A stretch of 64,000 bases of DNA from Ophiura sarsii (Eukaryota; Echinodermata; Ophiuroidea; Amphilepidida; Ophiuridae): contig CM069452.1 in the NCBI GenBank assembly GCA_035610835.1, forward strand, positions 7,583,109-7,647,108, read 5' to 3'. Positions 47,735-58,190 of the stretch are shown piece after piece (within the stretch, counting starts at the first letter, position 1; the number at the start of each line of letters is the position of its first letter). The notes beneath the pieces are model-generated. The model was not told the origin of the DNA. It saw nothing but the letters and a program-made list of their open reading frames with translations, and searched no databases. The translations under genes were made by a program, and so were the position numbers.

Positions 47735-47905
47735 ATTGATTTTTTTAATATTTCACAGTCGTGGCCCTATAAGGCCAAATTACATGAAATTTACATGATA
47801 AAAAACGTTGAAAAACAAAACAAGGTAACATATCAATTAATATAAAAGAGAATATTGCACATAAAGATAAAAAGAAATTACAAAAATTAAAAATATCAAA
47901 TTACA
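47735..47905 (-). mobile_element. LINE 3' tail
   Basis: On the minus strand: tttatcatgtaaatttcatg, taatttggccttatagggcc, acgactgtgaaatatt, ending in (ATCA)n at 47725-47742. This is a typical non-LTR 3' end with a short tandem tail. No RT part is attached. Confidence 0.55.
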
Positions 47906-47932
47906 TTACGTACAGGGTGTCCCAAAAGTATA

Positions 47933-48107
47933 CACACAGAAAACACTATGTAAAAAATTATGTAAATATAGAACTCCATAATTATTATGTAAGAGTTTAC
48001 ATAAAACATGTAATATATACCCAAGCTTGTGTAAATTCCTATGCAAAAGCTTAACACAACTGTTTACATAGTATTATGGAGTTCTTTTACATAGTGTTTT
48101 CTGTGTG
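47933..48107. mobile_element. Nested 175-base hairpin MITE
   Basis: CACACAGAAAACACTATGTA / TACATAGTGTTTTCTGTGTG arms with inner agaactccataat / attatggagttct pairing, flanked by TA (47931-47932, 48108-48109). It lies inside the left TIR of the mariner-like element. Confidence 0.85.
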
Positions 48108-48412
48108 TATGCACGACTTTGAAGCTTTGTATTTCACAAAATATAAGTCGTATTGAAAATATGAATACATATTTAGAAAGAGGAGATGTGGGAAATAATT
48201 GTGATACCAAACATTGGAGTAACATGTTTGTAATGCCACCCTAGAAGTGAAATATGTATTACTGCAAAAATGTAGTTTTATACTTCGGAGGAATAAAGTT
48301 CATAAATCCATACCTATTGAGATTAACAAAAAGACGGGTAGAGTTGGTTACACCTACACGGAAAGTGATCCGTCAATTGTAATATTCAAAATGTTACATT
48401 ACAGTAATCCCA

Positions 48413-48763
48413 TCATAATAAAAAAACTATATCACATATAATTTTCGTTTCTATAGTGAAATGTAGTTTAAATGTTTTTCCGATATACAGAGACGCATGC
48501 AAAATTCTGTGAACAGTTGATCTTTTAATCTTGTTTTCTGCGGAAAGTCGGCGAATAGATCTCTTTGGACTTTTGGCTACTGCATGTCTTATGACATCAA
48601 TATGACTTGTTGATCTACCAGTATTTTTTCTACCACATCGAGACAAATCATGCACAGTTCCTGTGTTCAAAAATGTATCCACCAACTTCAGAATGGATAT
48701 TCTTCCTGGTGCGCGTTTCACTTTGAAATGTTTTCTGAACTTTTGTTGAGTAAGTTGAACCAT
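48413..48763 (-). pseudogene. Mariner-like transposase N-terminal HTH fragment
   Basis: 117 codons starting MVQLTQQKFRKHFKVKR. The sequence has paired helix-turn-helix features: RISILKLVDTFLNTGTVHDL followed by a basic linker RCGRKNTGRSTS, then AVAKSPKRSIRRLSAENKIK and RSTVHRILHASLYIG. This layout matches the DNA-binding half of the mariner/Tc-like proteins (the DUF4817-type family) in animals, which bind the TIRs. The DDE catalytic half is missing, so it cannot transpose. It lies in the element at 47913-49110. Confidence 0.75.
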
Positions 48764-49149
48764 ACAATTTGTATTTGCTTATCTATGCTGTAAACCATCT
48801 TGAATGAAGACTTTTGCTGTGCAATGTTGTCTACTACGCCTATTTATGTTGTGAGTGATGACCGCGTTTGGTAATAACATTAATATTGCAAGGTAAGCAG
48901 TGAACTGTGACTAATGCGCAACGTTGCTTTTAGCAACAATGTGTGGTAGGCAACCAGTTTTATAAATGTTGTTGGTTCACCAATAGGGTTGTGTTTGGTA
49001 TCAAAATAATTTCCCAAATCTCGTCTATCAAAATATGGTTAAATTTATACCATATGATTTATATTTTATGAGATATGACTCTTCAAAAACGTGCATAGAG
49101 TTTTGGGACATAGCAAATACCATTATAAAAATAGAAGTGGGTGCAGAAA

Positions 49150-49680
49150 AATCCTGGGCCTATTTATTTAAAAGCTGCACAAAATAGGGCCAGGACTGTT
49201 TTTGAACCTATTAGTTCTGGCTGGCAGCTGAGAAAGCTTACTATATAGAGTAAAAACCGCCCATGACACTCCCCTCTGGTAGGCGAAACTGGTGCGATTT
49301 GATTTGGAAAGCCCTTCGGCAAACCTAAGACAGTGCCCTTCACGTCTACCAGAGAGGGTGTCAAATTTGCAAATGTTTAAAGCATCCTCGTAAGAAGTAT
49401 AATTACGGCAAAAGATTATTCTGCATGCCCTTTTTTGAGTTGATTCTATTTGTTGAGACTGCGTAGCTGAAACACAGAGTGCCATACCACATCGACGTAC
49501 TCAAAAATTGATCTGACATATCCACTATATGTACAACACTGAGCTCATCTTTGGTGAATCCGAATCGTGTTAAAGTCCAAAGCATAAACAAACGGGAATT
49601 AGCTTTTTTCAACGTACTGTCCACCTGGACATCCCATTTAAGGTTGTTTTAGATGCGCACTCCAAGAACATAATTGCCCG
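49150..49680 (-). pseudogene. Decayed LINE reverse transcriptase C-terminus
   Basis: Two overlapping frames give KANSRLFMLWTLTRFGFTKD, then ESTQKRACRIIFCRNYTSYE and GRREGHCLRFAEGLSKSN. This is the same C-terminal block as in the LINE at 38545-39207 (ASGRLFMLNILKRHGLSVKD, IQKRACRIILGFNYIGYQDA). Several frameshifts. No palm domain. Confidence 0.75.
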
Positions 49681-49863
49681 GCATAATTAGTCTCACATAT
49701 ACCCTACACTATCAGACTTATATCCGGACTCGAGTCCAACTTTTGGCTCGGAAAAGAAAGAACTCAGACGGACAAAAAAGAACTCGAGTCCGGACTCGGA
49801 AATAAAATGGACTAGATCTCAAAATAACGTTCTCCGATCTCTGTCATGTGCTTCTGGTGGACA

Positions 49864-50144
49864 TTAACCCTAACCCCCCTGAGTGCTAAAAAATGCTAAT
49901 CCAAAGTCCCTCTCCAAACGCATGCGCCGTCGGTTTTCGATGACGTAGTCAACCGAGCCTATATAATGAGTGCAGTATACTGCACGAATGTGTAGCTGAG
50001 GGCCGTGGCTTAGTGTTAGGAAGGTGGGGCTCGAGAACGGAGGGTCCCCGGATCGAATCCCGGCAGGTTCCCGGAGATTTAGTTGGTGTTTTTTCCTCGA
50101 AAATTGTGATCCCGGTCAAAAATCCTAAACCGGGGTTAGGGTTA
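49864..50144 (+). mobile_element. SINE-like unit with TTAACCCTAACC termini, copy 1
   Basis: Begins TTAACCCTAACCCC and ends GGGGTTAGGGTTA, so its termini are inverted and telomere-like. A tRNA-like core lies at 50000-50074 (box A-like GTGGCTTAGTGTTAGG, box B GGATCGAATCCC). Upstream are a TATA-like tatataatg (49958-49966) and a tgcagtatactgca palindrome. Confidence 0.75.
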
Positions 50145-50180
50145 TGGTAAAAAAAAAAAAAGTTTTTTTTTCGTGTTCTA

Positions 50181-50462
50181 TTAACCCTAACCCCCCTGAG
50201 TGCTAAAAAATGCTAATCCAAAGTCCCTCTCCAAACGCATGCGCCGTCGGTTTTCGATGACGTAGTCAACCGAGCCTATATAATGAGTGCAGTATACTGC
50301 ACGAATGTGTAGCTGAGGGCCGTGGCTTAGTGTTAGGAAGGTGGGGCTCGAGAACGGAGGGTCCCCGGATCGAATCCCGGCAGGTTCCCGGAGATTTAGT
50401 TGGTGTTTTTTCCTCGAAAATTGTGATCCCGGTCAAAAATCCTAAACCGGGGTTAGGGTTAA
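50181..50462 (+). mobile_element. SINE-like unit with TTAACCCTAACC termini, copy 2
   Basis: Virtually identical to 49864-50144 and in the same orientation, separated by 36 bases with an A run and a T run (50145-50180). tRNA-like core at 50317-50393. The identity points to a very recent tandem duplication. Confidence 0.8.
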
Positions 50463-51223
50463 CAAGCTGTAAATTATATCCTACCTGATACTGGTCATGC
50501 TTGTGCAAAGTTTCCTGCAGTATATTGATGACATGTCTGCTATTCCCCCAAATAAAGTGGTCCGTGTATGCAAAATAAATACACACGCCAAAGCGTAGCA
50601 TACAAGCATGATAAATAATCTTCGGGACATAGTTTATGGTCATGTCAGGTTTAATTGAATTCACACAGAATTACAAGTTTTGGTTTGGTTTTTCACGGCG
50701 ATCCATATGACACTATGAGCAAGAAGTGTGTGTCGACTATTACAATAATACACGATAATAATCACAATTTAAAATATGGGGGAAAAAAAATATATATATG
50801 GAACTGCGCGCGCAAGTCTTGCAAATTTAATGACGTCATAGGCGTATGAGTGACCGCCAACCAATAAGATACCATTACCGTTAATGTTTCCATTGCCATA
50901 CCACATGACACTACATGGAACCTTTAATATTCATATTCAAGAGGAGCATGCCTTAAATCATTAACGTCTTTATCATGTTTTGGTTTGTGAATTGACCGAT
51001 TTAATCAGCAAATTTCACACCGGTAACTATACTTTTACATGTTCAAGGGGTGTTACAAAACGTCGATTTTTCTCGCTTTTAAAGCGACTGGATTTTTCAA
51101 CTTTACATTTTTCTTCAAGTTCATGATATTTGAGATCATTAAAGTACAACATTTTTATATAGGGTAACCCTGAATGTTCCGAGAAGTAAGCCCCGAAATT
51201 TGACAGCCGGAGTATCGCTCTCA
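50463..51223. other. Unassigned sequence
   Basis: No supported gene. Open frames at 50266-50664 and 51027-51224 on the minus strand overlap repeats or lack domains. Confidence 0.5.
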
Positions 51224-51226
51224 TTA

Positions 51227-51734
51227 GGCTAATGAAAGTGAATTGTTAGTTTCCCGTCGCCCGACCGACTCACATTTTGGTCCCCGCGCGCGTGAATATT
51301 TCATTATTTGGTATATATTTCATTATTTGTTTGTTTGGAAGAAATAAGCCAATTTGACACAATTATATCGTATTTCATTACTAAATAAGTAGAAATACGA
51401 TGTCAATCGAATACTCGACATACCAACCCATCCATATGACAATATTTTTTTCTTCATTTTTAGCGATTGTTAGTATGAAAAATCTTCTGAAAAGCAGTAA
51501 GAGGAAGACAGTTTTAAAATAAATAAGACTTTGTATGCAAAATGGTCTGGAATTCATTTATATATTGTAGTAATCACAATTATACACTCTTGGTTCTATA
51601 CGCTACACGTATTTGAGCACATATTATTTAAAAAATGAATATTTCAAAAATAATGAATAATGAATAATGAAATAGTCGCCTACTCACTGACCCCAAAAAT
51701 GTGACGGGAAACTAACAATTCACTTTCATTAGCC
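51227..51734. mobile_element. PIF/Harbinger-type MITE (508 bases)
   Basis: TIR GGCTAATGAAAGTGAATTGT continuing through tagtttcccgtc on both ends. Exact TTA duplication at 51224-51226 and 51735-51737. A second family distinct from the GGGAGCAG one. No transposase. Confidence 0.88.
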
Positions 51735-51737
51735 TTA

Positions 51738-53582
51738 TCATCAGAACATTGAGCAGTGTTGACAGAACATGTACAATCAAAATCACCAAAATTGGTGGCA
51801 ATAAGTACCTTTCATAATTAATTATTATTAGTGCCACAGGATGCTAAAGTAGAGAGAAAATCCGATTGTCGATTGTCGTATAGTAAGTAGGCAAGGACTA
51901 CAATCATTACCAGTGTGCATTTTTGGTTTTATTGTTTTTACTTTTAAGTTCAATCCTCACAATGACAATGACATGAACCCTGTTTTCTTGTAAAAACAAT
52001 AAGCAATACGCAATTGCTTTTACCATTTCGAATGAGAGCCAAACTTGGCCCACCCCTTAAACATGCATGTACTATCTACTGAAGACAGCAAACTGTCAAA
52101 ATATAACAGGGCGGCTTTTGGGTCGCGTCAATTAATGTTTTAGGACTAAAAGTGGTATAGAAGTAAAATGACCATTTTAGCCGTTATAATGTTAGTTTAA
52201 ATCTTTCCATTTGCTTTTATATCATTTTCTAAAAGTATATACAAACAAGTTGTTGAGCACTGTGTTAATTTAGTATGAAATACCATGGAATATGATTAGG
52301 TCGTATAATTTGACCCACATGCAAATTATGCTAAGTCACATGGTTCTGATCATTGATGATCAAATCAATGCATTTTAAACACTTGTTGATGATGTATAAT
52401 AATTATTGACACACAATAATCTACAACTATGGTGCCATGTCTTCGGATTTTTTATTTAAAATTCCGGTTTCCATGGCAACGTTAATTTAATGGATTGACT
52501 CTAGAAGAAACTATAGAGCTAATTGTGATCACATATCGCGGCTGTTTGTCGCATACGATCTTTAGCAATTTGAACTTGGTTGGCCCGGAAGTGATGTTTT
52601 ACTTTTCGCCCAGTAATCTGGGCATATATCTTGGTTTTGTGGTTGGTAGGGGGTAGGTCACCGGTTAACTCTGGTGTTAAAATTGTACTTTTTTGTGGCT
52701 AATCATGAATTAAGAGTCAAAAATGGCTAAACATGCCTATGTCACATCAGATTATTGGTCGAACGAGGAAAAACGATGGTGTATATCAAAAGTTATCGTA
52801 AAATAAATAATAAAATTATGGATATTTTCCAGCATGGTGTCTGATAGGGTTTCATTGACTATCTGTTGACCATACCAGCATGCTTAGCGCCACTACAGTA
52901 CCAACAGGGCTTTTCCACTAAAACAAACAGTGCCACACATGTGCTGAAGTATTAACAGCTGGGGTCGTCTGGACTTCTAATACATGGTCCAGCAGGGTCG
53001 AGATAAGACGATTTTTTCTTAAAGACCCTCGTTTGACAACATTATAAGCCTTTCATCGTTCTGTAATGTCAATAGGAACCAGTAGACATTGGTGACAGAA
53101 ATCAGTGGTCATGTGATGAAAATGAAGCAAGCTGGAGTTGCTCAAGAAATCTTCTTTTTGTCAACGTCCTTACACATTGACATTTGAATTCAGATTCAGG
53201 CTTTGTGTTGGAGTCTATGAATTGCTTTCATGTATTTTAAATCTTTTTTTGTACCCAGATGTCTTCAAAATATAATATATTAGATCTTGATCTGAAATTA
53301 TGAACACATATGTTGTTACAATTGTGGAGAAATGGTTTAAATAATATAAAACAAATGATAGAGTTTTGCAAAATCTGCGCGAGACATTCGTGGTGTTTAC
53401 TGTATTCTGTTTGGTATCTTACTATAAATCTGGAAGGGGTGGGGTGTGTTGGGGGGGGGGGGGGGGGGGGTTGTAGGGGGTTTAGGTGGTTTCAGAGGTA
53501 GGTAATGTGGCATGCCAAACAATACAAGGGACCGAGGGTGAGCCTAATGAAAGAATGCGTGGTTTTTTTAGGTAGGGGTTAA
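51738..53582. other. Unassigned AT-rich sequence
   Basis: No gene recognised. It holds a G run of about 19 at 53452-53470. 53505-53570 and 54150-54330 share short words (ggtttcagaggtaggtaatg), suggesting an interrupted low-copy repeat around the next MITE. Confidence 0.5.
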
Positions 53583-53585
53583 TAA

Positions 53586-54077
53586 GGGAGCAGTTCCATT
53601 TGTACGCGATAAAAATTGCGAGAATGTTCCGGGCCCCGATGAGTTTTTTATCAGGCCCCGATGAGATTTTTATCGCGTACAGTTGCGAGTAGCAAAGGAT
53701 TATTTATCGAGTAGCGTATTACCGCTTGTTTAAATATAACTAAAGATAAGTGGTCGGTATGTAAATAGAGCTTCGGGTTATTTATTCTAGTTGTAAGGTA
53801 CAAATTCAGCATTTCATGTTTTTAGAGATAATGTTATTGATTATGGATGTTTAACGTATATTGTATTATCCTCGTGTATTTGCTAAACAATGTCCCGCTC
53901 TATTTGCTAAACATACCCCAGGGTATGGCAGAGGCCTCGTATCGGGCCCCGATGTCTATTTTATCGGGGCCTGATGACTATTTTATCGCGTATCAACTTG
54001 AAAAACATCGGGTCCAAAACATATCAGGCCCCGATACAGTCGCGATAAATTTATCGCGTACAAATGGAACAGTTCCC
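53586..54077. mobile_element. PIF/Harbinger-type MITE, copy 2
   Basis: 492 bases, reverse complement of 12022-12514 with high similarity. TIR GGGAGCAGTTCCATTTGTAC, target duplication TAA (53583-53585, 54078-54080). Orientation opposite to copy 1. Confidence 0.88.
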
Positions 54078-54474
54078 TAACCACGGGAAATGGTTTAGGA
54101 AGGTTATGATTATAAATCAACCGGGTTTGTGTGTGTGTGAGGGGAGAGGGGTTGAGGGGTTTTTATGTGGTTTCAGAGGTACCGAGGGTTAATGAAGTAA
54201 AGCGGTTTGAGCATGTTGAGAGGTAGGGGATAATAAAGGATCCACGGTAAATGGTTTAGAGAATTTTGATCATCAACCTGGTTTGTATGTGGGGTGCGTG
54301 GGGTTTATGTGGTTTCAGAGGTATAGGTAATGAGGCATACCCCCCCCCCCCCCCGCACCCCCACCCCTTCCAGATTTATAGTAAGATACCAAACAGAATA
54401 CAGTAAACACCACCATCTAGTGGTTAAGACCTTTGTCTTGATATACTTTTAGTAACATTTACGGGAGTTCGAGC

Positions 54475-54692
54475 ATGGCCCATGGGACATGTTTTAACCC
54501 AAAACGGCCCGAAAAAATGCTTTACAAAATGGGAAATGGGGCGTTTTCCCAACATTTGGGTAGGGTGGGTGCGTTTTCACAAAAAAAAAGGTACATAAGT
54601 ACCAAGAAAAGGTACACTGGTACTAAAAAAGGTACATTGGTACAAAAAAAAGTACATTTGTACAAAAATCCTCTTTGGGGGACGGGTCTGAG
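54475..54692. mobile_element. Partial relative of the hAT-type MITE
   Basis: Shares gggacatgtttta, aaacggcccgaaaa, tgctttacaaaatgggaaat and the ggtacattggtac series with 46370-46560, and ends gacgggtctg. The left end is missing. Confidence 0.65.
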
Positions 54693-54796
54693 TATAATGT
54701 AATTGAAATGTTGGTTAAGTGTACTTTAGGTCCCACTATACTGTACTGGCACCTCTCTACAACTTTGCAAGTATCGCTCAATACTGGTATAATGTA

Positions 54797-55390
54797 CGAG
54801 GGGGTATCAACAAGTTTAAGATATCACCCAGAAGTGAAGGAGCCAGAAACTTCATTTCGATATGTGATCCTTCAGACATCTTTGCAAAGTCCCTGTGCAA
54901 AGTTACACATTTCTCCCCGGATTACCTGTCCACAGACTGCCATTGTAGAGATCCTCAGATTGACCGCCATTGAATGATTCTCAGATTGCCTCAGATTGTG
55001 TTATTCCCAAAACAGCAGTTTAAAGTTTTGACAAAAAGGGGTCAAAGATCATTACAACAAGCTTGGTGACAATAATGTTATGGGTAACATGGGGTGTACA
55101 CATATTGACCTCTAATGACCCTACATTACCTTTGACCATTTCTGTCAACACTTTAAACTATTTGTTGCTGTTTGGGGAATAACACAATCTGAGGCAATCT
55201 GAGGATCAATCAATGGCAGTCAATCTGAGGATCTCTACAATGGCGGTCTGTGGACAGGTAGAAAATAGTAGGAGAAATGTGTGACTTTGCACAGGGACTT
55301 TGTAAAGATTTCTGAAGGATCACATATCAAAATGAAGTTTCTGGCTCCTGCACTTCTGGGTGATTTCTAAAACTTGTTGATACCCCCTCG
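54797..55390. mobile_element. Mariner-type MITE (594 bases)
   Basis: TIR CGAGGGGGTATCAACAAGTT at the left and AACTTGTTGATACCCCCTCG at the right. Inversion of about 250 bases per arm (ttcgatatgtgatccttcag and complement). TA at 54795-54796 and 55391-55392. It lies in the intron upstream of the MEF2 exon, 233 bases from the exon. Confidence 0.85.
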
Positions 55391-55623
55391 TACATTAATT
55401 AAAAAATGAATATAAGAACTAGCATAAATTAATGTTAAACTTGGAACAAAAAATAACTGTTGGTTAGAATATTTGGTGAACAAATACCCTAGTCAGCTTT
55501 CCGTGTCTTGAATAAGAAGTGAAACACAAATTAACAAAAATAAATGGCAAAATCTAATCATAATAAGTATTACTGTCTTATAATTTGTTTGTTTTTTATC
55601 ATTATTTTCTTATCTTTTTACAG

Positions 55624-55761
55624 GTTTTGAACAAGAAGGAAAACAACGGATGCGACAGCCCGGAACCTGATTCAGAGCCATATACACTTACCCCACGTAC
55701 AGAGGCAACATATATGAAGATAAATGAAGAGTTTGACCGGATGATGAATGGCAATGTTAGG
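55624..55761 (+). CDS. MEF2: MEF2 exon, alternative 'alpha-2'-type (partial gene)
   Basis: MEF2 proteins are MADS-box transcription factors acting in the nucleus to control muscle, neural and other differentiation genes. This 138-base exon encodes 46 residues starting VLNKKENNGCDSPEPDSE, with YTLTPRTEATYMKINEEFDR near its end. It matches the exon that follows the MADS/MEF2 domains. NKKEN and LTPRTE..Y.KINEEFD are the signature of the alpha-2 version (the muscle-type alternative in vertebrate MEF2C/D), not the alpha-1 version (RKKGLNGCDSPDPDADD). Vertebrate alpha-2 exons are also 46 codons. The acceptor is ttttacag and the donor AGG|GTACGA, phase 0/0. No alpha-1-type exon was found nearby. Exon identity is very likely; its splicing here is inferred. 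Confidence 0.93.
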
Positions 55762-56993
55762 GTACGAAACATAATGTAACGACGGTTTACGAGAGAAAAG
55801 CAGGAAACTGCTGTTATGATACCATTTTTTATTTTGCTTAGGAAACATATTTATTTACAGTTTGTTTATAAAAGAATTATTTTGACATTGATGAATTTGT
55901 TGGTTAATAAGTTTTCAAATTGATTTTAATGATTATTTTATTTTTTAAATTTGGTTTCAAATTTATATATTTATCATTTTTGATTGTGTATTGCTTATTC
56001 AAATACTACTTGCTATTTTATTGATGAACCCACCATAAGCTATTAGTTAACCATGTATACAAAATAGATTTTTCAGAAAGCTTTCCCAACTTTCAAAGTC
56101 TATCTCAAAAATTACTGAACCAATACCTACGTTTGTTCTTATTTAATTGCATTTCTAATGGTGATTCTAAATATGGTGATGAAATTTAATAATTTTGACA
56201 TTTTTAAAATATAATAATCAAGACGACTGCGCGAGGAAAGTGTTAAGAAAAAGTATAAAAGATCTATTGGTTTGACCTGTTAGTCAATTTCCAGTCTTTG
56301 TTGATTAAGTTTAAAGGTGAATAGATGTGATACTCCTTCTAATGAAACCGATAACACCATCCATCTATCACTTGAATGGCAACCTTTAGCGCAATTCTTT
56401 AACTGCATCAGGCAACACAATCCCTTTTCTGCGGACAGACCTCTCTGGTAGGGTCCGTCAGCCAAGCATGATTTGTTTGTCGTTTTTCTTCAAAATGTTG
56501 GTGAATTTTCAACAATTTTCAAAAATGTGTCAACAATTTTCAATATTTTCAAAACAGTTTCAAAAAATAGATTTAAAAATATAAATTCTCAAGTTAGGGG
56601 GAAAAAAGGTCAGTCGGCTACTAGAACAGGGTTTTTGTTGGCTGCCTTGCATCTATTACCAGCGTGGGTCTTGAGTAATGAGTTGTTATTCTAGCTATAG
56701 ACACCTCAGCCTCCATACATCTATTATCCACCTTTAAGTTGCACTTTATTGGAGATATCGTAAATGAATTGACACGGGAATGAGTAAATGGATGGATAAG
56801 AGGTTGAGTGAGACCTTTCCCTTAGTTTACAGATTATATGTTTAATCAAACATGAAACTTAATGGACAGTAAAACATTGAGGCAACGGTTGGTTTAATGG
56901 ATGGTTCTATTGTTTGTAGTCATACTAAGAACCATACCATACCCCAAAGATTTTGTATACATATTCATAATATCTCTTATATCCCACTTGCAG
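55762..56993 (+). other. MEF2: MEF2 intron between the two exons
   Basis: 1232 bases from donor GTACGA to acceptor CTTGCAG. AT-rich, with a diverged copy (56060-56250) of the dispersed repeat seen at 19860-20050. No further exon is recognised inside it. Confidence 0.8.
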
Positions 56994-57270
56994 CAGCCTA
57001 TGCCAGGCCAATACCAACAAACTGCCATGCCAGTCAGCGTTCCCGTACCAGGAGACCAGGCCTCGTATCACAATCCCCATCAACCTGGTGTAAGCTCCCC
57101 TAACCTGATGCAGCCTCCATCTGCCCCTAGAACAACATTGAGTCCTCAGCCACAGATGGGTCGCAACAGTGTCAGCCCACAAACACACATGATGAGAACG
57201 AGTCTCAGTCCACAGCCACAAATGTCAAGAAATGTTATCAGCCCGCAGCCACCACGTCCCAATAGTACAG
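56994..57270 (+). CDS. MEF2: MEF2 exon, start of transactivation region (partial gene)
   Basis: 277 bases, entering in phase 0 after CTTGCAG and leaving in phase 1 before GTTTGT. The translation starts QPMPGQYQQTAMPVSVPVPG and ends ISPQPPRPNSTG. It aligns with the vertebrate exon that follows the alpha exon: the MPVS(I/V)PV block, an N-rich stretch, then SP-rich sequence ending near STG/NTG. A four-times repeated S(P/L)SPQ(P/T)...M pattern (TLSPQPQMG, SVSPQTHMM, SLSPQPQMS, VISPQPPRP) makes this exon longer and more Ser-Pro-Gln-rich than I would expect. S-P pairs here are possible proline-directed kinase sites (inference). The remaining downstream exons lie beyond the window or in the gap. Confidence 0.88.
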
Positions 57271-57889
57271 GTTTGTAAAACTTCGCACATTTTAATTTCT
57301 TAGTTAGTTAAGTTAAGTTATACATGGTAGTGTGCGTCACAGAGTGCATGGGTATATGATGCATTTATGCCTGCTGACCCATGCATGGTAAGGCAATGAT
57401 ATAGAATCAAATGTTTGCTTAGTCCTCCACTCACAGACCCTTGTTTTGAAGGGGAAAAAACAGAAGATTTGTGAATGTGCAAAAGAATATCAAAGGAAAT
57501 TATCCACACTCCATAAAATAAAATAAGGTGTTTTTTTTGTTAATTTTTACATTTCTAAATCTGTTTTAAACATAATTTGACAATTGTTTAATAATTGTCT
57601 TTCAAAGGTTGATCGACTTCTCCTACACATAGAAAGGGGTATTGGCAGATAAGCAAGCATTTTCCCCCAAGATACACCAATTTCCAGGTCATAGAGATTA
57701 CCCCTCCTTGGGGCAATGACTAGTTTGGCTTATCAATCCAGTTTGATTTCAACTGAGATTGTAACATTGAAACTCTTGCAACATTCTCTCATGCTTCAAC
57801 ATAACTCTTGATCAATGACTCTTGATATCAGGTCTCGTATTGTTCTAGTATTAGTATCGTCAGATACTAGAACAATATAACGTTTTATG
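57271..57889 (+). other. MEF2 downstream intron, start
   Basis: Begins with the donor GTTTGT. A short perfect hairpin lies at 57841-57880 (tattgttctagtattagtat and its complement). No exon is recognised. Confidence 0.6.
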
Positions 57890-57989
57890 NNNNNNNNNNN
57901 NNNNNNNNNNNNNNNNNNNNNNNNNNNNNNNNNNNNNNNNNNNNNNNNNNNNNNNNNNNNNNNNNNNNNNNNNNNNNNNNNNNNNNNNN
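57890..57989. other. Assembly gap (100 N)
   Basis: One hundred N, the usual placeholder for a gap of unknown size. The right side starts directly in a dispersed repeat, so the gap was probably caused by repeats. Confidence 0.98.
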
Positions 57990-58190
57990 TCGAAACCACC
58001 ACGTCAATGAATAATTTAGATACAGTGGTAACAATTGCTTTGCTGCATGCGTCCCGTCATACGTCATTAGTGCTACAGAATATCGCTCTACTGTTGAATT
58101 TCGCATGCATGGCAGTTCCAAAACATTTCGTTCTATTGTCCTACTAACGCTGACGAATTTACAACTGTAGTATTAACAATAAAAATTAAC
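57990..58190. repeat. Dispersed repeat interrupted by the Penelope-like element
   Basis: tcgaaaccaccacgtcaatg ... matches 13131-13235. The matching right-hand block is at 61049-61105 (atgtatctttcagaaaataa). Confidence 0.7.

Larger units (their letters stand above)
47913..49110 (-). mobile_element. Mariner-like element with transposase remnant and nested MITE
   Basis: Left end TA + CAGGGTGTCCCAAAAG, right end GTTTTGGGACA + TA. Once a nested 175-base MITE is removed, the left end (gtcccaaaa-gtatatgcacg) lines up base for base with the inverse of the right end (gtcccaaaactctatgcacg). A transposase N-terminal remnant lies inside. Confidence 0.75.

Noticed and set aside
49864..50462. Interstitial telomere array
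   Set aside because: Only one and a half TTAGGG-like units occur at each end; they are element termini and not an array.
56901..57278. Single-exon 125-codon gene starting at 56901
   Set aside because: Residues before 56994 come from intron sequence; the splice acceptor at 56991-56993 and MEF2 homology show it is an internal exon.
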